Positions 57,342 to 64,000 of a DNA stretch of 64,000 nt are shown here, in pieces (position 1 is the first letter of the stretch; each line of letters starts with the position of its first letter). The position numbers and the translations under genes are program-made. The notes beneath the pieces were generated by a model. The model made no database searches. It saw only the letters and a program-made list of their open reading frames with translations, and had not been told where the DNA came from. The stretch is from the NCBI RefSeq assembly GCF_002776525.5, contig NC_045447.1, forward strand, positions 21,474,965-21,538,964. The letters are read 5' to 3'. Origin of the DNA: Piliocolobus tephrosceles (Eukaryota > Chordata > Mammalia > Primates > Cercopithecidae).

Positions 57342-57726
57342 GGCCGGGCGCGGTGGCTCAAGCCTGTAATCCCAGCACTTTGGGAGGCCGAGACGGGTGG
57401 ATCACGAGGTCAGGAGATCGAGACCATCCTGGCTAACACGGTGAAACCCCATCTCTACTAAAAATACAAAAAATTAGCCGGGCGAGGTGGCCGGCGCCTG
57501 TGGTCCCAGCTACTCGGGAGGCTGAGGCAGGAGAATGGCGTGAACCCGGGAGGCGGAGGTTGCAGTGAGCTGAGATCCAGCCACTGCACTCCAGCCTGGG
57601 CGACAGAGCAAGACTCCGTCTCAAAANNNNNNNNNNNNNNNNNNNNNNNNNNNNNNNNNNNNNNNNNNNNNNNNNNNNNNNNNNNNNNNNNNNNNNNNNN
57701 NNNNNNNNNNNNNNNNNNNNNNNNNN

Positions 57727-57766
<40 letters not shown>
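57342..57766 (+). mobile_element. AluY of Old World monkey type inside the L1, with assembly gap
   Basis: Complete plus-strand Alu beginning 'ggccgggcgcggtggctca', with 'ccgggcgaggtggccggcgc' and 'gagatccagccactgcactc'. The tail holds the 100-N gap (57627-57726) followed by 40 A. The surrounding L1 text shows an imperfect duplication (tattagatcca before, attatatcca after). Confidence 0.95.
57627..57726. other. assembly gap, exactly 100 N
   Basis: One hundred N within the Alu poly(A) tail, the second of two such gaps. The true length is unknown; frames crossing it are artefacts. Confidence 0.99.
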
Positions 57767-57768
<2 letters not shown>

Positions 57769-58288
57769 ATATCCAGCCAAACTAAGCTTCATAAGTGAAG
57801 GAGAAATAAGATCTTTTTCAGACAAGCAAATGCTAAGAAAATTCCTAACTACCAAACCTGCCTCACAAGAGGTCCTTAAGAGAGTGCTAAATATGGAAAG
57901 ACCATTACCAGCCACCACAAAAATGCACTTAACTACATAGACCATTGACACTATCAAGCAACCACACAATCAAGTCTTCATGATAAACAGCTAACACAAC
58001 CATGACAGGATCAAATCTGCACACATCAATATTAATCTTGGATGTAAATGGGCTAAATGCCTCAATTAAAAGTCACAAAGTGACAAACTGGATAAAGAAG
58101 CAAGAACCAACTATATAATGTCTTCAAAGAGGCCCATCTCACAGGCAATGACACCCATAGGCTCAAAGTAAAGGGATGAAGAAAAATCTACCAAGCAAAC
58201 AAAACAAAACCAGCAGGTGCTTTTATAATTCCAGACAAAACAGACTTTAAACCAACAATCATCAAAAAAGGCAAAGAAGAGCATTACA

Positions 58289-58431
58289 AAACTGACTCAG
58301 TCAGACAAAAAATATAGAAAAAAATTAAAACCTTCCAAGAAATATGGGACCATATAAAGACACCAAATGAATGATTCATTGGCATCTCTGAAAGGGAGAT
58401 ATAACAAGCAATTTGGAAACATATGTGAATG
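58289..58431 (+). repeat. ORF1-like segment inserted in L1 ORF2
   Basis: About 140 bp resembling this element's own ORF1 at about 56870-57035: shared 'ccttccaagaaatatggga', 'catataaaga-accaaat', 'ggcatc-ctgaaag' and 'tttggaaacatat'. It sits between ORF2 text 'aaagaagagcattaca' and 'cggttcaattcaac', which are adjacent in normal ORF2. It lacks the 22-bp tandem duplication present in the ORF1 copy. Confidence 0.8.
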
Positions 58432-61093
58432 TTAAACGGTTCAATTCAACAGGAAGACGTAACTATCCTAAATATATATTCACCTAACACAAGAGCACCC
58501 AGATTAATAAAACAAGTTCTTAGAGATCTACAAAAAGACATAGATAATTGTACAGTAATAGTGGCAGTCTCCAACACCCTACTGATAGTAATAGACAGAT
58601 GATCAAGACAGAAGACTAACAAAACTATTGAGGACCTAAAAGACATCTACAAAACTCTCTACCCCAAAACACAGAATATACATCCTTCTCATCTTCATAT
58701 GGCACATATTCTAAAATCAACCACAGAATTGGCCATAAAACAATTCTCAGCAAATTAAAAAATAACTGAAATCATATTAGCCACATTCTTAGACCACAGT
58801 GCAATAAACATAGAAATCAATGCCAAGAAAATCACTCAAAACTGTACAATTACATGGAAATTAACCTGTTCCTGAACAGCTTCTGGGTAAACAATGAGAT
58901 TAAGGCAGAAATCAAGAAATTATTTGAAACTAATGAGAACAAAGATACAACATACCAGAATCTCTGGGACACAGCTAAAGCATGTTAAAAGGAAAGTTTA
59001 TAGCATGAAATGCCCAAATCAAAAAGTTAGAAAGATCTCAAATTAACAACCTAATATCACACCTTGAGGAACTAGAAAACCAAGAGGAAACCAACCCCAA
59101 AGCTGGCAGAAACAAGAAATAACCAAAATCAGAGCTGAACTGAATGAAATTGATATTGAAACACACACACACAAGACCAACAAAACTAGAAGTTTGTTCT
59201 TTGAAAGAATAAATAAAAGACTGCCAGCTAGACTAATAAAAAAGATGATCCAAATAAACACAATTAGAAGTGACAAAGGGTACATTACCACCAACCCCAC
59301 AGAAATACAAAATACCATCAGAGACTGTTTTGAACACCTCTCTGCACACAAACTAGAAAACCTAGAAGATACGGATAAATTCCTGGAAATATACTACCTC
59401 CTTTGACTGAATCAGCAAGAAATTGAATCCCAAACAGACCAATAATGAGTTCTGAAATTGAATCAGTAATAAAAAGCCTACCAATCGGAAAAAGCCCAAG
59501 ACCAGATGGATTCACAGCTGAATTCTACCAGACATATAAAGAAGAGGTGGTACCATTACTACAGAAACCATTAAAAGAAACAGAGGATAAAGGACTTCTC
59601 CCTAACTCATTCTCTGGGGCCAGTATTATCCTGATACCGAAACCTGGCAAAGACACACATAAAACGAAAACTTCAGGCCAATCCCTTGATGAATACATAT
59701 GCAAAAATCTTCAACAAAATCAAGCAAGCCAAATCCAGCTGCACATCAAAAAGCTAACAATCAAGTAGGCTTTATCCCTGGGATGCAAGGTTTTTTAAAC
59801 ATATATGAATTAATACATGTGATTCATCCATAAACAGAACTAAAAGCAAAAACCAAATGATAATCTCAATAGATGCAGAAAAGGCTTTCAATAATATTCA
59901 TCATTGCTTCATGTTAAAAAATTTTAACTAACTAAGGTACACACCTTAGAATAATAAGAGCCATCTATGACAAATCCACAGCCAATATCATACTAAATGA
60001 TCAAAAGCTGAAAGCATTCCCCTTGAGAACTGTTAAAGAAAAGGATGCCCACTCTCACCACTGCTATTCAACGTAGTACTGGAAGTCTTAGCCTGGGCAA
60101 TCAGGCAAGAGAAAGAAATAAAAGGCATCAAAATAGGAAGAGAAGAAGTCAAACTATCTCTGTTTGCAGATGCTAAGATGTTATACCTAGAAAACACCAA
60201 AGAAATATAAGCCCTGGTGAACATTTGTCTCTGTCCAAAAGCTCCTAGATCTGTTAAGCAATGCTAGCAAAGTTTCTGGTTACAAAATCAATGTACAAAA
60301 ATCAGTAGCATGTGTGTATACCAATAATGTCCAAGCTAATTTCCAAATCAAATACACAATCCCATTCACAATAAACACAAATAAGCTAAAATACCTAGGA
60401 ATTCAGCTAACCAGTGAGGTGAAAGATCTCTATAACAAGAACTACAAAACACTGCTGAAAGAAATCAGAGATGGGCCAAACAAATGGAAAATCATTTCAT
60501 GCTCGTAAATAGGAAGAACCAATATTATTGAAATGGCCATACTGCCCAAAGCAATTTACAAATTCAGTGTTATTCCTGTCAAACTATCAAATACATTCTT
60601 CACAGAATTAGAAAAAAATATTCTAAAATTTATATTGAACCAAAAGAAGAGCTTGAATAGCCAACCCAGTCCTAAGCCAGAAGAACAAATCTGTAACCAT
60701 CACATTACCGGACTTCAAACTATACTTCCAGGCTACAGTAACCAAAACAGCATGGTACTGGTACAAAAACAGACACACAGATCAATGGAACAGAATACAA
60801 AGCCCAGAAATAAAGCCACACACCTACAACTATTTGATCTTCAACAAAGTCAACAAAAAACAAGCCATAGTAAAGAACTCCCTGTTCAAAAATGGTGCTG
60901 GGATAACAGGCAAGCCATATGCAGAAGAGTTAAACTGGACCCCTTCCTTACATCATGTATAAAAATCAACCCAAAATGGATTAAAGACTTAAATGTAGAA
61001 CCTAAAACTACAAAAACTGGGAAATACCATTCATACCATTCTAGACATAAGCCCTGGTGAACATTTGTTGATGAAAATGCCAAAAGCAATTGC

Positions 61094-61131
61094 AAACCAA
61101 AACCAAAACCAAAACCAAAAACAAAAAAAAA
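61094..61131 (+). repeat. (CCAAAA)n and A-rich expansion in L1
   Basis: About four CCAAAA units followed by an A-rich run, replacing normal ORF2 sequence. Confidence 0.9.
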
Positions 61132-61726
61132 AACCCAAATTGACAAATGGAATCTAATTAAACTAAAGGGCTCTGCAAAGGAAACTATCATCAGAGTAAA
61201 TATACAACCCACAGAATGCGAGAAAATATTTGCAAACTATGCATCTGACAAAGGCCTAATATTCAGAATCTATAAGGAACTTAACAAGCAAAAACAAAGA
61301 ACCCCATTAAAAAGTGGGCAAAGGACATGAACAGACACATTTCAAAAGAAGACATACATGCAGACAAGTATATGAAAAAATACTCAATGCCACTAATCAT
61401 TAGAAAAATGCAGATCAAACCACAATGAGATACCAGTCAGAAGGGCTATTATTAATATTAAAAAGTCAGAAAATAACTGATGCTGGTGGGGCTGCAGAGA
61501 AAAAGGAATGCTTATATGCTGCTGCTGGAAGTGTAAATTAGTTCAGCCACTGCGCAAAGCAGTTTGGTGATTTCTCAAAGAACTTAAAACAGAACTACCA
61601 CTTGACACAGCAATCTCACGATTGCATATATCCCCAAAGGAATATAAATCATTCTCCCATAAGACACATGCTTACGTAAATTCATCGCACCACTATTCAC
61701 AATAGCAAAGACTTGGAATCAGCCTA

Positions 61727-61793
61727 AATGTCCATTGGTTGTAGACTGGATAAAGAAAATGTCCATTGGTTGTAGACTGGATAAAAACCAGGT
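61727..61793 (+). repeat. about 31-bp tandem duplication at the broken L1 3' edge
   Basis: The segment 'tgtccattggttgtagactg' + 'gataaa' occurs at about 61730 and again at about 61760, in tandem. L1 homology ends right after the second copy. Confidence 0.92.
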
Positions 61794-61832
61794 TTAGATT
61801 TGGACTTAATGGGAAAAATAGCTTCCTTTCCG

Positions 61833-62060
61833 TCATTCACTCATTCACGCATTCATTTGGAGACAGTGTCTTCCTCTGTCACCCAGCCTGGAGTGTAGTG
61901 GCATGATCGTGACTATTGGCAGTCTCAACCTCCTAGGCTCAAGCTATCCTCCCCCACTATCCTCTCCAGTATCTGAGACTACAGGTATGCACAACCATGC
62001 CCAGTTTTTTTTTTTTTTTTTTAACCTTTTAGAGATGGGGACTCATTATGTCACCCAGGC
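61833..62060 (-). mobile_element. AluJ fragment, minus strand
   Basis: Tail replaced by an ATTC/TTCA repeat (61833-61857), then 'gagacagtgtcttcctctgt', a T18 linker at about 62006-62023, ending mid-left arm at 'gtcacccaggctaacc'. Confidence 0.9.
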
Positions 62061-63109
62061 TAACCATCTATCATTTATTTCTTGGTCCTAATCTAAGTAT
62101 TCCAGTCCAGTTTAGCAAAGAAATGAAATTTGGGTTTCTGCTACAGGCCCTGCCAAAAATAAACTGGAAGTTTGATTTCTCATTTGCTGTCTTTATATGT
62201 TTATTCCCTTTGGGATTCTTGCAGGAAAGGTGAATAGATGGTGTAAAACAGGATTCAGGTATTGTCATTCGCTCTCCTAGCCAAACTCTGTTCAACAATG
62301 CTCCAAAATGTAAACATCGTTAAGGTGAAATTTGAACTTCCATGCTAGTGAGATTGGAAATGCCACTGACTGAAACAGAGGGCAGAGAAAGGCTTGGTTT
62401 AAGAAGAAACCTTCCACCGAGCACACTCTGTGCCTCCTGTTTGTGGACACCCTTGCCTGGCACTGATCAGGAATTCTCCACTGATTATTCCACACTGTAA
62501 CTTTCACCTGTTGCTCAGTGGGTTGCATTTTTTCACCCACTTCTCAATATTGTAGATGAAACTATCTGACCAGAGATTTGATTTAGTCTATATTTCATAC
62601 AATGAAGCAGTAATGAAAAAAAACAGAACATTAATTCTCTGTGATGATATCATCAAGAAAGGGGGAAAAATTTCATTCCATAGAGTTGTTTTATTGTAAT
62701 AATACAGGGCAAGCATTTATCTGAGTCAGGGGCTGCAGCTGCTGGCTATAAACTACCGTAATAATGAAGGCCAGATTGAATTATCTTCAGCCGTGATTAA
62801 AGATCAAAGAAGATTCTTTTTTTAATAAACTCAGTCTTGTTTTTCTTTGTCAGAAATAGTTTAGGTTAAGCTAGCTGGCTAAACTGAGATGGAAACTGAA
62901 GGCCTTTTCAACAAAGTAGGCAAGCAGCAGAGAAATAAAGAAATGCCCAAATGTATCTGTGGGTGGATGGATAGGTGAGTGGTTGTATCAATAAATAAAT
63001 AGCAGAGCTTATGATAGACAATCTTTTGAAGGGCAATCAGGAGACATGACCTGACTCCATGCTGCTGGAAATAGTATTTTCAAGAATAATTACAATATCT
63101 GCTGCCATA
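62061..63109. other. unique sequence, repeat-poor
   Basis: No repeat family or exon recognised. 62690-62820 is AT-rich unique DNA with words such as 'ttttattgtaataatac' and 'gccgtgattaaagatcaaag'. Confidence 0.45.
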
Positions 63110-63315
63110 TTCTGATACCTAGTATTTTCCACTACCGAATTAGATGCTCCAAAACATTTACTTCACTTACATTATTTACATAATAACCTTGCAGGGCAAG
63201 TATTATCTCATTTTTTAAAATAAAATGGTCTAAGGCCTTAAAACACTTAGTAATTTGCTCAAGAAATTTATGAAGTTAGATCAAGTGTATCTTACTCTTA
63301 ATACCTGTGACTCTT
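63110..63315 (-). mobile_element. MIR SINE, minus strand
   Basis: 'aataaccttgcagggcaagt', 'attatctcattttttaaaat' and 'taatttgctcaagaaattta' are reverse MIR. Confidence 0.77.
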
Positions 63316-63824
63316 CAGAGTACATTGGTCCATTCAGTTGACGTAATGATTTTTAACACCTGAGTGGAAGAAGAGCCGATGCTCTTATTTATTTGTGAAT
63401 ATTAAACCCTTTGTCTTGAAAAAACGCATTTCCTTCCATGTACACATTTTATGAAACTTAAGGGAGTCTCCTGAGTCCTTAAATCCACATAGATACTAAG
63501 TATTTCTTCCAAAGATTTAACAAAGTAATGAGCAGAGGTTGGAACGAGAGAAGACGACAAAAGACAGCAGATAGCTTACAGGGAATATCTTGGACTTGCT
63601 CTGTTTAGGGCAACTATATTTTTGGAATTGTGTTCCCTTAAAATTGTTTCTAAAATTAATGTGTAATAACTTGCAATTATATTTTTAAACACCCCTATCA
63701 GACAAAATATATCCAGGAAGGGGTGAGCACATGCATACTTCCAGTCAGACATCTGTGATGTCAGTCATTATCTGTAAAATCCACACCATTCTGTGCCTGT
63801 GAAGTGGCCTGAGCCACGTTTGTG
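63316..63824. other. unique sequence
   Basis: Nothing recognised. Confidence 0.5.
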
Positions 63825-63825
63825 T

Positions 63826-64000
63826 CTGGAATTGGTGGGTTCTTGGTCTCGCTGACTTCGAAAATGAAGCCTCGCAGTGAATGCTACAGTTCTTAAAGAT
63901 AGTGTGTCCAGAGTTTATTCCTTCAGACATTCAGATGTATCTGGAGCTTCTTGCTTCTGGTGGGTTCGTGGGCTAAATAACAGGAGTGAAGCTGCAAGCC
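63826..64000 (-). mobile_element. ERV1-type LTR, cut by window end
   Basis: 'tggtgggttcttggtctcgc', 'tgacttcgaaaatgaagcct', 'acagttcttaaagatagtgt' and 'ttctggtgggttcgtgggct' match a primate endogenous retrovirus LTR that carries internal direct repeats. The 'gtgggttc' unit occurs twice here (63835 and 63960). Family (LTR12-like or another ERV1) and strand are not certain. No viral coding sequence lies in the window. Confidence 0.7.

Larger units (their letters stand above)
56570..57940 (+). pseudogene. L1 ORF1 remnant, interrupted by Alu
   Basis: ORF1 encodes the L1 RNA-binding chaperone. The start at 56570 opens an 86-codon frame (to 56830) with the charged, heptad-like coiled-coil region, then a premature stop. 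Further frames are broken by stops and by a 22-bp tandem duplication of 'tggcatccctgaaa' (56971 and 56993). The Alu at 57342 splits the C-terminal part, which resumes at 57767 ('ttatatccagccaaactaag'). It ends near 57940. No functional product is possible. Confidence 0.88.
54683..61795 (+). mobile_element. old nearly full-length L1, lacking its 3' end
   Basis: A primate L1 of the L1PB/L1MA age class. The layout is 5' UTR 54683-56569, ORF1 remnant 56570-57940 (split by an Alu), inter-ORF spacer, and ORF2 remnant 58002-61795. The element stops inside the last part of ORF2, at a small tandem duplication. The end of ORF2, the 3' UTR and the poly(A) tail are missing. Normal L1 truncation removes the 5' end, so loss of the 3' end implies a later deletion or recombination. 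No target-site duplication can be paired. Confidence 0.93.
58002..61795 (+). pseudogene. L1 ORF2 remnant (endonuclease/reverse transcriptase)
   Basis: ORF2 supplies the endonuclease and reverse transcriptase for target-primed retrotransposition. It starts at the ATG at 58002, where the endonuclease region is full of stops and contains a foreign ORF1-like insert (58289-58431). Open pieces survive at 59194-59406, 59445-59768 (with RT signature PDGFTAEFYQ), 60314-60508 and 60533-61060. At 60163-60174 the conserved RT motif FADD reads FADA, losing a catalytic aspartate. Simple-repeat growth is seen as (AC)n at 59160-59173 and CCAAAA units at 61094-61131. The C-terminal end is absent. The copy is dead. 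Confidence 0.88.

Overview
This 64 kb window is primate nuclear DNA, most likely from an Old World monkey (macaque, baboon or vervet type). Its repeats are typical of primates: AluJ, AluS and AluY, L1, THE1 and MST LTRs, MIR, L2 and MER5. Three details point to the Old World monkey lineage. Several Alus carry an 'actagcc' or 'ggcgaggtgg' right-arm signature, one has the 'ccggctag' form, and both young L1 3' UTRs hold a partial tandem duplication around 'gacgagttgatgggtg'. The species cannot be fixed from the sequence alone. All repeat names come from recognising consensus features by eye; no repeat-masking or database search was run.

I found no host protein-coding exon, RNA gene, CpG island or CRISPR. 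Every long reading frame I examined lies in an Alu, an L1 or a low-complexity tract, or shows no recognisable domain. The window reads as intergenic or deep intronic sequence.

Layout. 0-5.8 kb: Alu, an hAT-type DNA transposon relic, two L2 copies, an old L1 fragment and an AluY. 5.88-7.3 kb: a young 5'-truncated L1 with a clean target-site duplication. 8.3-10.6 kb: an Alu half, an Alu interrupted by a 100-N gap, and an old L1 end. 10.6-13.4 kb: apparently unique DNA. 13.4-14.2 kb: a second young truncated L1 on the minus strand. 14.6-19.2 kb: hAT relic, MIR, a 26-bp inverted repeat, (AC)n, two L1 3' ends and an Alu nested in an older Alu. 19.2-32 kb: mostly unique DNA with MIR, L2 and MER5 relics, compound microsatellites and a locally duplicated 0.2 kb block. 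32-45 kb: Alus, including a tail-to-tail pair, MIRs, a perfect 33-bp hairpin, a Tigger-like relic and a degenerate TG-rich minisatellite. 45-54 kb: THE1 and MST solo LTRs, an LTR-like unresolved region, a run of 18 G, MIR, L2 and MER5. 54.7-61.8 kb: an old, nearly full-length L1 (5' UTR, ORF1 and ORF2 remnants) interrupted by an Alu with a second 100-N gap, carrying an ORF1-like insert inside ORF2 and lacking its 3' end. 61.8-64 kb: an AluJ fragment, unique DNA, MIR, and the start of an ERV LTR cut by the window edge.

No genes work together here. The most interesting signals are structural: two long perfect inverted repeats in unique DNA (37.9 kb and 16.1-16.3 kb), a templated-looking duplication set inside a microsatellite (28.6 kb), and internal rearrangement of the old L1. 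These suggest replication template-switch or break-repair scars rather than a new gene system.
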